Shown here one piece after another: positions 25,844 through 33,836 of a DNA stretch of 64,000 nucleotides. Source of the stretch: Bryobacteraceae bacterium. Lineage in GTDB: Bacteria; Acidobacteriota; Terriglobia; Bryobacterales; Bryobacteraceae. The translations under genes and the position numbers were made by a program. Below the pieces are notes generated by a model. It had not been told where the DNA came from, searched no databases, and was given only the letters and a program-made list of their open reading frames with translations. Position 1 is the first letter of the stretch. Every line of letters begins with the position of its first letter. The DNA lies in NCBI GenBank assembly GCA_025056455.1, contig JANWVY010000002.1, positions 792,737 through 856,736 of the forward strand. Direction: 5' to 3'.

Positions 25844-27852
25844 TCCGTGATCCAATCGATAAATGAGTTGTACCAGAGCACCGTGTTCTGCGGCTTGAGG
25901 ATCCAATGCCCTTCATCCGGGAACAGAATCAACTTAGAGGGTACTTTTTTCATCTGAAGGCTGGTGAACAGCTGTAAGCCCTGGCCCACGGGAACACGGT
26001 AGTCAAGTTCGCCGTGGATGACCAGCGTCGGGGTGCGAAACTCGTTGACGTAGTAGCTCGGCGACCATCGCTCATAGACATCGGGATTCTCCCAGGGCAT
26101 GCCTTTAAACTCCCAGATGGGGAACCACAGCTCTTCGGTCTCGCCCGCCATGCTGCGCAAATCAAACACGCCAGCATGCGAGACAAGAGCTTTGAAGCGT
26201 TGCGTGTGGCCGAGAATCCAGTTGACCATATAGCCGCCGTAGCTGCCGCCAGCGGCGACTAACCGCTCGGGGTCCGCCCACGGCTGGCTAGCCACGTAGT
26301 CCACCACGGCCATGATGTCGTCATAGACTCGGCCTCCCCAGTCCTGGTTGATTTCATCGGTGAATTTCTGGCCGTAGCCGGTCGAGCCGCGGGGATTGGG
26401 CAAGACGACGACAAAACCTGCGGAAGCGAACACCTGTGGATTCCAGCGATAACTCCAGGTTTCCCCCCAGGCGCCCTGCGGTCCTCCGTGAATGAGAAAC
26501 AGGACGGGATATTTTTTGTTTGGGGAAAAGCCGGGGGGCTTGACCAGGAAGCTGTGCACGCTCACCTCTTCGGCGCCCTTTACCCAGAAGTCTTCAAGGG
26601 GCGTGATGGCGTGTTCGCGAAGGATGTTGTCGTTGAAGCGCGTGAGCGGTTGCGCGGCACCCCCGGTCGAGGCGACTTTAAAAATCTCCACCGGGCGGGA
26701 GCCGCTTTGTTCGGTGTAGATCATGGTTTTTCCATCCGGCGTGAACTGGACGTCTTCGATGTGGCCGCCACCGCTGATGAGGATCCGGGAGGCGCCTCCC
26801 CCGACAGGAATCATCTGCAAGACCGTGCGGCCCCGGTCTTCCGTGGTGAAAAAGATGCGCTTAGAATCCACCGACCAGACAAAACTAGTGACATTCCGGT
26901 CCAGATTTTCGGTCAGCGACGCCGTGCGGGCAGTATCGCGGGCAAGGACCGCAAGACGCCAGCGGTCGGATTCATAACCCGCGCGCAGTTGCATGCGGTA
27001 GGCCAAGAAGCGGCCATCTGGGGAATACGCAGGCGAGTTGTCAGCTCCGCCATTGACGGTGATGCGCCGTGGCTCGCCCGGCCTCTCGCCCAAGGAGACA
27101 ACATACAGCTCAGAGTTCGTGCTGACAGCGGGCTCTGGATCAGGATTCATCACGAAACACACTTCTTTGCCATCGGGAGCAATGGCGTAGTCGTCCGGGC
27201 CGCCCAGAGAAAACGGCGGCACATGACGGCTGCCTGGAGTTAGGTCCTTGACGGCACCGCTATCGAGATCAAGCAGGAGGAGATGGCGCCGCCGCGCCCC
27301 CTCGTACTCCGACCAGTGGCGATAGAGCAAGCTCGTGTAGATCCGGGCCTTGACCTTACTGGCGTTTTCGGCTTCTAGACGCCGCTTGTTACAAGCGTCA
27401 TCGCCGCAATCGGGATACACTTCGCTGGTAAACAAGAGGTATTTTCCATCAGGAGAAAAGAGAACGCCAGAAGCTCCGGTGGAAAGATTGGTTACTTGCT
27501 TCGGGTTCGAGCCATCAGGATCCATCAGCCACACCTGAGAGGAGCCGCTGCGATTGGAAATGAAAGCAATCCGTTTCGAGTCTGGCGACCAGCGCGGACG
27601 CTCGTTGACGGAGCCTTGCTGAGTGATCAATTTCGGCTCGCCGCCGTTTAACGGAATGACGTAGATTTGGCGCGGTCTCGTATTGTTTTCGAGATCGATC
27701 GTCTGCGCCACGAAGGCCACCATCTTGCCGTCGGGTGAAACCTGAGGATCGCTGATCCGCGTGAGGCGGAGCATTGCCTGAACATCAAAAGGCTTCTTTT
27801 GAGCGAAGACGGCAGAAGCGAGCAAAAGAAGATGGAGAGGCCAAAACCGCAT
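25828..27852 (-). CDS. Exported S9 prolyl oligopeptidase family peptidase
   Basis: The 674-residue protein has a Sec signal (WPLHLLLLASAVFA), an N-terminal beta-propeller of PD40-like repeats (ISDPQVSPDGKMVAFV, RWSPDSKRIAFI, LFSPDGKYLLFT and more), then an alpha/beta-hydrolase domain. The nucleophile is S537 in GGSYGGYM; Asp in HGELDYRVP and His in DEGHWI complete the triad. It is a dipeptidyl/acylaminoacyl-peptidase type enzyme that degrades peptides in the periplasm. It is the first gene of the run leading to selA and is divergent from a sialidase-like gene with only 39 bases between them. Confidence 0.94.
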   Translation of the reverse strand: MRFWPLHLLLLASAVFAQKKPFDVQAMLRLTRISDPQVSPDGKMVAFVAQTIDLENNTRPRQIYVIPLNGGEPKLITQQGSVNERPRWSPDSKRIAFISNRSGSSQVWLMDPDGSNPKQVTNLSTGASGVLFSPDGKYLLFTSEVYPDCGDDACNKRRLEAENASKVKARIYTSLLYRHWSEYEGARRRHLLLLDLDSGAVKDLTPGSRHVPPFSLGGPDDYAIAPDGKEVCFVMNPDPEPAVSTNSELYVVSLGERPGEPRRITVNGGADNSPAYSPDGRFLAYRMQLRAGYESDRWRLAVLARDTARTASLTENLDRNVTSFVWSVDSKRIFFTTEDRGRTVLQMIPVGGGASRILISGGGHIEDVQFTPDGKTMIYTEQSGSRPVEIFKVASTGGAAQPLTRFNDNILREHAITPLEDFWVKGAEEVSVHSFLVKPPGFSPNKKYPVLFLIHGGPQGAWGETWSYRWNPQVFASAGFVVVLPNPRGSTGYGQKFTDEINQDWGGRVYDDIMAVVDYVASQPWADPERLVAAGGSYGGYMVNWILGHTQRFKALVSHAGVFDLRSMAGETEELWFPIWEFKGMPWENPDVYERWSPSYYVNEFRTPTLVIHGELDYRVPVGQGLQLFTSLQMKKVPSKLILFPDEGHWILKPQNTVLWYNSFIDWITEWTRK

Positions 27853-27859
27853 GCCCTCG

Positions 27860-27865
27860 ATTGTA
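27860..27865 (-). promoter_or_regulatory. Candidate -10 box (TACAAT) for the S9 peptidase operon
   Basis: TACAAT on the minus strand ends 7 bases before the ATG at 27852, with no ribosome binding site. It lies in a 39-base divergent gap that also holds an opposing -10-like box. Confidence 0.45.
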
Positions 27866-27872
27866 GCGAGCG

Positions 27873-27881
27873 TGATAGACT
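27873..27881 (+). promoter_or_regulatory. Extended -10 (TGA-TAGACT) for the sialidase-like gene
   Basis: TG-A-TAGACT is an extended -10 type element. The hexamer ends 10 bases before the ATG at 27892. Confidence 0.4.
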
Positions 27882-27891
27882 CCCGAATGAA

Positions 27892-28968
27892 ATGATCTTA
27901 ACGCTTGCGTGGGCCTTGCTCGCAGCGGTTGCGCAGACCCAAACTGTGGACCGCCACGTGACCATCTACCGGGAGACAGGACGTTTTGGAGGCTGGCCCG
28001 CCAATCACGGGATCTGGTCCTGGGGCGAGGAGATTGTTGTTGGTTTCTCCGCTGCTTGGTATCAGAAAAAGGATGCGAACCGCCATCAAATGGACTCCAG
28101 CAAGCCGGAGCAGCCACGTTTGGCGCGTAGCAGAGATGGTGGGTTGAGCTGGGTGGTGGAGGCGCCCTCGAGTCTTCTCCCGCCGGAACAAGGCGGAAAG
28201 CCCGCGCAGACCTTGCAATCGGCTTTGCCTTTCGCGGACCCGAACTTTGCCATGACGCTGCGCTTCAAAAATATTCACCAGGGCAGCTCGTATTTGTATT
28301 ACTCCACCGACCGCGGCAAGAACTGGCAGGGGCCGTATGACTTTCCGCTGTTTGGTCAAAGCGGCGTTGCGGCGCGTACGGATTATATTGTGGAGGGGCC
28401 TAGGGAGTGCTCGGTGTTTCTCACTGCGGCGAAGTCGAACGGGCGCGAGGGGCGCGTTTTTCTGGCTCGCACTCGAGACGGCGGGTTGAACTGGCGCTTT
28501 GTCGCCTGGATTGGCCCGGAGCCTGAGGGCTTTTCGATTATGCCCTCGTCCGTGCGCCTCGGACCGCGAAAGCTGCTGACGGCAACCCGCGTGAAGCTGG
28601 ATCAAACACGCAGCTGGATTGAACTGTTCGAGTCCGAAGATGATGGCGCAAGCTGGAAGCCTGCCGGCCGGGTTGCAGATACCGGTTCTTTCAGCGGCAA
28701 CCCGCCGAGCCTAATCCGCCTTCAAGATGGCCGGCTCTGTCTCACCTATGCTCGCCGCGACCCGCCCTTTCCCATCGCCGCGAAACTCTCTGCGGACAAC
28801 GGAAAGACGTGGAGCCAAGAAATGATCCTGCGCGCCGACGCCGCGGCTTGGGATATGGGGTATGTGAGAAGCGTAGAACGGCCAGATGGAAAGATTGTGA
28901 CCGTATATTATTACAACGACCAAGTGGCGCCGGAGCGTTTTATCGCTGCCACGATTTGGAAGCCTTAA
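27892..28968 (+). CDS. Exported sialidase-like (BNR repeat) protein
   Basis: Starting at ATG 27892 the protein has 358 residues and a signal peptide (MILTLAWALLAAVAQT). It is a six-bladed beta-propeller of the sialidase superfamily with Asp-box repeats: SRDGGLSWVV, STDRGKNWQG, TRDGGLNWRF, EDDGASWKP and SADNGKTWSQ. Such proteins are called exo-alpha-sialidase, but many act on other glycans or only bind them, and the catalytic Arg triad and Tyr are hard to place by eye. With the sialate O-acetylesterase at 19348 a role in sialic-acid-like sugar release is possible. Confidence 0.85.
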   Translation: MILTLAWALLAAVAQTQTVDRHVTIYRETGRFGGWPANHGIWSWGEEIVVGFSAAWYQKKDANRHQMDSSKPEQPRLARSRDGGLSWVVEAPSSLLPPEQGGKPAQTLQSALPFADPNFAMTLRFKNIHQGSSYLYYSTDRGKNWQGPYDFPLFGQSGVAARTDYIVEGPRECSVFLTAAKSNGREGRVFLARTRDGGLNWRFVAWIGPEPEGFSIMPSSVRLGPRKLLTATRVKLDQTRSWIELFESEDDGASWKPAGRVADTGSFSGNPPSLIRLQDGRLCLTYARRDPPFPIAAKLSADNGKTWSQEMILRADAAAWDMGYVRSVERPDGKIVTVYYYNDQVAPERFIAATIWKP

Positions 28969-29017
28969 AGGCCACCAGGCGGCTCTGGGGTGGGGAGTTA
29001 GCTCGAAATCCGACCAA

Positions 29018-29035
29018 GCGCCCGGCCGGGGGCGA
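29018..29035. terminator. Weak bidirectional hairpin between convergent genes
   Basis: CGCCC (29019-29023) can pair with GGGCG (29030-29034) around GGCCGG, and flanking TCCG/CGGA extend the symmetry. It sits between convergent gene ends. There is no T-run, so the terminator call is tentative. Confidence 0.25.
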
Positions 29036-29049
29036 CGGATCTCAATCTT

Positions 29050-29880
29050 CTACGCCCGCAACCGTTCAAGCAGTGCCACAGCCGCCGCCATGTCCGCATA
29101 CCGCTGCTCGAGATCTTCCACTTCGCGCTCAATATTGAGCGCGCCCTTATAGCCAATCTCCTTGAGCTTAGCGACAAAGCGCTCTACTCCCACCGAGCCT
29201 TTGCCCAGCGGCTGTTCGACCCCCAGAGCGCCCGGCTTGTCCTTCGGTGGCCAGTCGCCATCCTTGGCATGGACGCTAATGACGTGAGGAGCGAGAAGGT
29301 CCAGGGCCTCGATTGGATCTCCCGTGCCGTAGAGAATCATATTCGCCGGGTCGAAGTTAATGCCGAGGTTTTCGCGGTCGACTTCTTGGAAAAAGCGCAG
29401 CAGCGTGTGCGCAGGTTCCTGACCCGTTTCGAGAGCGAAGGTTTGGCCGTTTTTGCGGGCGTGATCACAAACGCGGCGCACCATGTCCCGGACGGCGAGA
29501 AAATCGGGGTGGGACGGATCCTCGGGAACGAACCCGATGTGGCAGGCGATGCTCTTTACGCCAATCGCAGCGGCAAAGTCGCTCACTTGCAGCGTCCGGG
29601 CTTCACGCTCGGCGCGAGTTGCTTGGGGGATAAAGCCGACGGTGCGCTGAACGGTCGGGATGTCCGCATAGCTTTCCCCGCGATAAGCGCAAAAAACCGT
29701 GAAGAGGGAAAACTCGTGCTCGGCAAGCTCCTTTTTCCAGACCTCCGCTGCGCCGCTGAGATCCATGTCTCCAGGGATTCCCAGCTGCCCGCAGCAAACA
29801 CCCAAGGCTTTGATCACTGGGAGCGAATCGCGCCCAGCCCAAAACATGGCGCCGATTTCCAGGTCCCTCAAAACTGGCAT
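29050..29880 (-). CDS. Sugar phosphate isomerase/epimerase family protein (TIM barrel)
   Basis: The start ATG 29880 is preferred over upstream in-frame starts because those would lie inside the Gfo/Idh gene; it overlaps that gene by 13 bases. The 276-residue protein is a xylose-isomerase-like TIM barrel (AP endonuclease family 2 fold). Metal-ligand segments are ALETGQEPA, INFDPANMILYG, VISVHAKDGDW and LNIEREVE. The neighbouring oxidoreductase is the common partner in catabolism of inositols, 3-keto-glycosides and rare sugars. The substrate is not known. Confidence 0.9.
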   Translation of the reverse strand: MPVLRDLEIGAMFWAGRDSLPVIKALGVCCGQLGIPGDMDLSGAAEVWKKELAEHEFSLFTVFCAYRGESYADIPTVQRTVGFIPQATRAEREARTLQVSDFAAAIGVKSIACHIGFVPEDPSHPDFLAVRDMVRRVCDHARKNGQTFALETGQEPAHTLLRFFQEVDRENLGINFDPANMILYGTGDPIEALDLLAPHVISVHAKDGDWPPKDKPGALGVEQPLGKGSVGVERFVAKLKEIGYKGALNIEREVEDLEQRYADMAAAVALLERLRA

Positions 29881-30875
29881 TTGACTTTTTCTCCATTTCT
29901 GGACCGAGCCTCGTCCAACAATTTGGTTAGCGCAACCGCCAGCGCGGACTCTTGCGGCGGGCAACGCTCGGGCGGTTTGCCCGTTGAGGCGCATTCTAGA
30001 AAGTACTCGATCTCAGCCTGGTAGCCATCTTTTTCCTCTTGGGGCAACGTCTCGACTTCGCCGTCCGCCCGGTAAAGCGTTGGCGGGCGGCCAGCGGAGC
30101 TGTATTCCACGGCGCCACCATCTCCCACCACAGTAAATTCCATCGAAAAAGGGTAAGACTTGGGATGATGCCAGCCACCCGTAATCACCGCCGTGAAGCC
30201 AGCGTAATGAAGCTGTGCCGTGATGAGGTCGACGCCGGCTGGTAAGTTTTCAAAACCTGTTGCCGAAACGGCTTCGGGCAATCCGAAATGTTCGATACAT
30301 TGGTCGACATCGTGGATGAGCAAATCGAACACGCCGCCACCGGAATTGGTTTTATCGACGTGCCATTTGGCCCAACTAGGCCCGGCGCAACGGCGGCGGA
30401 AAAGCGCGCTGCGTAGGTTTCCGAGCCGGGGCAAGGCTTGTGCCAAGGCCCGATAGGCGGGGAAGAAGCGCAACACTTGGGCAGTCATCAGAACTTTTCC
30501 AGCTTTTTGCGCCTCATTCATCATGGCCTCACATTCCTGCTGGTTGCGCGCCATGGGTTTTTCCACAAGCACGTGCTTGCCTGCACGCAACGCGGCTTGT
30601 GCTGCGGGCGCATGCAGGTGGGTGGGAAGGCAGAGATCGACGGCATCAAGGCTCGGGTCCTGGACTAAGCTTTCCCAACTGGTATGCTTGGCGACGTGGG
30701 TGAAATCCATCTTTTCGCCCGGCCCACCGAGGTTGCCGGCAATCTGGCTGAGATCTCCAGAAAGCTTCACGGGATCACTGCTCGCAACAGCAGCGAGCGT
30801 AAGGCCAGGAATATTTTTTATGGCCTTCAGGTGGACCATTCCCATGAAACCCAAACCGGCAACGCCAATTCGCAT
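29868..30875 (-). CDS. Gfo/Idh/MocA family oxidoreductase
   Basis: I start at the ATG at 30875, directly before the Rossmann motif GVAGLGFMGMVHL; in-frame codons upstream to 30917 lack support. The 335-residue protein has the NAD(P)-binding domain, the family motif EKPMA with the usual catalytic lysine, and DLLIHDVDQC in the C-terminal alpha/beta domain. Members oxidise or reduce a sugar hydroxyl, often at C3. It overlaps the isomerase gene by 13 bases, so the two are likely made together. No export signal is visible, so it acts in the cytoplasm. Confidence 0.92.
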   Translation of the reverse strand: MRIGVAGLGFMGMVHLKAIKNIPGLTLAAVASSDPVKLSGDLSQIAGNLGGPGEKMDFTHVAKHTSWESLVQDPSLDAVDLCLPTHLHAPAAQAALRAGKHVLVEKPMARNQQECEAMMNEAQKAGKVLMTAQVLRFFPAYRALAQALPRLGNLRSALFRRRCAGPSWAKWHVDKTNSGGGVFDLLIHDVDQCIEHFGLPEAVSATGFENLPAGVDLITAQLHYAGFTAVITGGWHHPKSYPFSMEFTVVGDGGAVEYSSAGRPPTLYRADGEVETLPQEEKDGYQAEIEYFLECASTGKPPERCPPQESALAVALTKLLDEARSRNGEKVKCQF

Positions 30876-30885
30876 CAGACAAACA

Positions 30886-30894
30886 TGGTAGCAT
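30886..30894 (+). promoter_or_regulatory. Extended -10 (TGG-TAGCAT) before the exported aldolase-like gene
   Basis: TG-G-TAGCAT lies in the divergent gap; the hexamer ends 26 bases before the ATG at 30921, and an AAGGA follows in the leader. Confidence 0.35.
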
Positions 30895-30920
30895 TCGGCC
30901 CATAGAAGGACTCGCAAGAG

Positions 30921-32033
30921 ATGTTTCGCCGGAGCTTTTTCCGATTTTCAGCGGCCGCTGCGTGGGGGCAGGCTTTCAGCGGGGCAGCGCCGCCCGATGA
31001 GCCCGCCCGAAATCAACAAGTCATCGCCGCGGGCGATGGCATTCCGCTCACGCCGCGCGAATATTGTCAGCTGCTTGAAAAGCTCGAGGTTGAGCCGGAC
31101 CGGGACTGTCAGCAGGGCGTGGTAGGCGCGCTGGAAGCCAAGTTTGCGACTCTCTTGGGCAAAGAGCGGGCCGTCTTTCTGCCCACTGGAACTCTGGCCA
31201 ATCACTTGGCCGTACGTCTGCTGGCCGGTTCGCGGAGGCGTATCCTGGTGCAAGCCGACAGCCACTTGTATAACGATTGCGGCGACTGCGCGCAGATGCT
31301 CAGCGGGCTGAACCTAACGCCGTTACCTGAACTAACCGTGCAAGCCGTAGAAGCAGAGATACGGCGGGCTGCTTCCGGGCGTGTGGCCACGCCCGTTGGC
31401 GCGTTGCAAATCGAAACGCCGGTCCGCCGCCGAGCGGGCCAGCTGGTGGATTGGAAGGAAATGCGCGAGATTTGCCGAGAGGCGCGGCGGCGCAACTTGG
31501 GTTTGCATTTGGACGGGGCACGGTTATTTATCGCCTCGGCGTACACGGGGGTTTCCGTGCAGGAGTACGCAGAGTTATTTGACACAGTCTACGTGTCCTT
31601 GTACAAGTGTTTCAACGCGGCCAGCGGCGCCGTGCTGGCGGGCCCCTCTTCGCTGCTGGAGCAGGTCCCTCCCTTGCGCCGAATTTTTGGTGCAACACTG
31701 AACCAAGCTTGGCCGTATGCAGCCGTGGCGCTGCATTTCGTGGAAGGTTTTGAGCAGCGGTTTCGCGCCGCCAAGGAGTGTTCCGAGCGAGTCATCGCCT
31801 TGCTCGAACGAGACGCGAATTTCGAAGTCAAACGGGTTGCCCAGGGTAGCAACCGCTTCTATCTTCGCGTGCGCGGGGTGAATGCTCAAATTTTCCAGCA
31901 CCGCTTGGAGAGCGCCGGCGTCACTGCTCCACCGCCGGGTGAGGAAGAATGGTTTTTGCTTGCCGTCAATGAGACATGGAACCGGCAGACCCCCGAGCAG
32001 ATTGTTGCCGCCTTCCGGCGCGCTTTGGGCTAG
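30921..32033 (+). CDS. Tat-signal threonine-aldolase/beta-eliminating-lyase family PLP enzyme
   Basis: The 370-residue protein begins with a Tat-like stretch (FRRSFFRFSAAAAWG). The rest is a fold-type I PLP enzyme of the low-specificity threonine aldolase family: AVFLPTGTLANHLAVRLL, DSHLYND, the cofactor aspartate in HLDGARLFIA, and the PLP lysine K229 in SLYKCFNAASG. Such enzymes cleave beta-hydroxy amino acids to glycine and an aldehyde. A Tat signal on a PLP aldolase is unexpected; either it is exported with its cofactor or the arginines are fortuitous. It is followed after 23 bases by a small gene on the same strand. Confidence 0.85.
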   Translation: MFRRSFFRFSAAAAWGQAFSGAAPPDEPARNQQVIAAGDGIPLTPREYCQLLEKLEVEPDRDCQQGVVGALEAKFATLLGKERAVFLPTGTLANHLAVRLLAGSRRRILVQADSHLYNDCGDCAQMLSGLNLTPLPELTVQAVEAEIRRAASGRVATPVGALQIETPVRRRAGQLVDWKEMREICREARRRNLGLHLDGARLFIASAYTGVSVQEYAELFDTVYVSLYKCFNAASGAVLAGPSSLLEQVPPLRRIFGATLNQAWPYAAVALHFVEGFEQRFRAAKECSERVIALLERDANFEVKRVAQGSNRFYLRVRGVNAQIFQHRLESAGVTAPPPGEEEWFLLAVNETWNRQTPEQIVAAFRRALG

Positions 32034-32056
32034 GCAGCATAAAATGGAAGGAGGCA

Positions 32057-32434
32057 ATGATCCAGAATCCCCGTAAGTTCACCGCCGGGCCAGACCCCTT
32101 CGGTCGCAAGTGGCAAGTCCTCTTTCGCTGGCAACAAAACGCGATTTCGATCCGCCATGCCGACGCCATCGACAATAAATTCGAGCTCACGGCCGACGAT
32201 GGCACCACCATGGACAAGGTCATCGCCATACGGCATACCGATGCGCTTGCCGTGGCCAAAATGCTCGGCCGGGAGGTCACCGACAGCTGGCTGATGCGGA
32301 TTGCGGCCGAACACATCCTCACCATGATCGAAACGTGGGAAGATGCTGAACCGGTTTTGGTGACCTTATCCCTCGAACAGGTCGAAGAGCACGCACGCAA
32401 GCTTCAGGCGGAATTTTCCGCCGCCCGGTCCTAG
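32057..32434 (+). CDS. Small hypothetical protein
   Basis: The ATG at 32057 is preceded by an excellent GGAAGGAGG, so translation from here is very likely. The 125-residue product is soluble, with no signal or membrane segment. An N-terminal beta-rich part (KWQVLFRWQQNAISIRHADAI) is followed by helices (DSWLMRIAAEHILTMIETWED). I do not recognise the family. The stop abuts the DUF1080 gene start without spacing, so the two are co-translated. Confidence 0.8.
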   Translation: MIQNPRKFTAGPDPFGRKWQVLFRWQQNAISIRHADAIDNKFELTADDGTTMDKVIAIRHTDALAVAKMLGREVTDSWLMRIAAEHILTMIETWEDAEPVLVTLSLEQVEEHARKLQAEFSAARS

Positions 32435-32437
32435 GTG

Positions 32438-33571
32438 ATGAATCGCCGCCACTTCCTTGCCCTCGCCTCTTTGGTGCGCCCGGTAACGCCGGCCGCCGCA
32501 GCCATCGAGGAGGGTTTCTTACCGCTGTTTGACGGGAAGACCTTAGAGGGTTGGAAGGTTTGCGATGGTCCAGAATCGGCTTTTCATGTGGTGGATGGCG
32601 CCATTGCGGTTCACCCCAGCGCGAATTATCCAACCTGGCTCCGTTCTTTGCGCAAGTATGAAAATTTCGATTTTCGGGGAGAGTTTTTTTTGAAAGGGTG
32701 GATGGATTCTGGCATCTACCTGCATGCGCCTGAACACGGTCGAAATACGTGGTGCGGACTGGAAATCAAGCTTTTCCACCAGCAGGAAGCCAAGCCTACG
32801 CCCTACTCTTGCGGGGCCATTTTCCCGATCCTTGCTCCGTCGCAAGTAACGGTTAAAAACAAAGGAGAGTGGAACAGCTTCCGCATCCTTTGTGACTGGC
32901 CGAAGCTCGAGGTGTGGATCAATGAGACGCAAGTGCAAAACCTCGACATGGAAGCTGAACCCGCTTTGAGGTACCGTTTGCGAAACGGCTATTTGGGGTT
33001 TCAGTCGCTGTCGTATCCGATCCGCTTCCGCAATCTGCGAATCAAGGAATTGCCAGGCAAAGAAAAGTGGCAGCCGCTGTATGAAACTCCTTCCGATCTT
33101 GCGAGCTGGCGGGTATCTGAAGGCAAGCCGGTCTTTGAGGCAGTGGGACACATTTTGCGTTTAGAAGGGGTGGGCCATCTAGCGACGCAGGCCAAGTACC
33201 GGGATTTTGCACTGCATGCTTACATCCGCACCAGCCGCGCGCACAATGGCGGAGTCATTTTCCGCAGCAGCGGGGGTGGCACACGTGCAGCGCGCCATTA
33301 CGAAATCCAGCTTCATAATGTGGAGGGCGCACGTTTTCCCACCGGATCGCTTTATCATTACAAGCGCGCCGCCTATCCGCGCATTACGGACGAGAAGTGG
33401 TGGCTTTTTCAGTTGTTTGTGAAAGGTCCGAGCGTGGTTGTGCGCATCAACGGAGAAAACGTGCTGGAGTTTGACCAGTTAGAGGATTTAGACGAGGGTT
33501 TCATCGAGCTGCAAGCACATCAGGCCGGCAGCTGGGCAGAGTTCAAACATCTCTGGGTGAAACCCCTGTAA
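32438..33571 (+). CDS. Exported protein with two DUF1080 (3-keto-disaccharide hydrolase-like) domains
   Basis: The start is ATG 32438 (a GTG one codon earlier at 32435 is also possible). The protein has ~377 residues, a short Tat-like N-terminus (NRRHFLALASL), and two concanavalin-like beta-sandwich DUF1080 domains: the first from LFDGKTLEGWK to ~205 and the second from ~215 (LASWRVSEGKP) to the end, with GVIFRSSGGG and HYEIQLHN. DUF1080 members have been shown to hydrolyse 3-keto-glycosides. With the Gfo/Idh oxidoreductase, isomerase and ThuA genes nearby this suggests a 3-keto-sugar route. Confidence 0.88.
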   Translation: MNRRHFLALASLVRPVTPAAAAIEEGFLPLFDGKTLEGWKVCDGPESAFHVVDGAIAVHPSANYPTWLRSLRKYENFDFRGEFFLKGWMDSGIYLHAPEHGRNTWCGLEIKLFHQQEAKPTPYSCGAIFPILAPSQVTVKNKGEWNSFRILCDWPKLEVWINETQVQNLDMEAEPALRYRLRNGYLGFQSLSYPIRFRNLRIKELPGKEKWQPLYETPSDLASWRVSEGKPVFEAVGHILRLEGVGHLATQAKYRDFALHAYIRTSRAHNGGVIFRSSGGGTRAARHYEIQLHNVEGARFPTGSLYHYKRAAYPRITDEKWWLFQLFVKGPSVVVRINGENVLEFDQLEDLDEGFIELQAHQAGSWAEFKHLWVKPL

Positions 33572-33692
33572 AGCCCCGCCGGAGAGATGACAGCGACGGT
33601 TTGGCCGGAGTGACTTGAGGGGCGAAGAATTCTGCTGAGACGGAAGGGTGTGCTTGCACCCGCAGCGGAGAGGAGAGGCTGCTTTTGGGGAG

Positions 33693-33721
33693 TTGAGAAC
33701 CCGCGCCTTCAGCGATATGAT
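33693..33721 (+). promoter_or_regulatory. Sigma-70-like promoter for the DUF1552 gene
   Basis: TTGAGA (33693-33698) and TATGAT (33716-33721) are separated by exactly 17 bases. Predicted transcription start is near 33728, giving a leader of about 110 bases to the ATG at 33837. This is the best two-part promoter in the window. Confidence 0.6.
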
Positions 33722-33836
33722 AAGGGGCAGATTTGAAAGGGGATGGGGCTAGCTAGGTAAAGGGCGAGGGGCTGACCCGCTACCGCGCCGCCGCTTGACG
33801 AGGACCAGGATTCCGATTTGTGAGGAGAGAGCTTCG

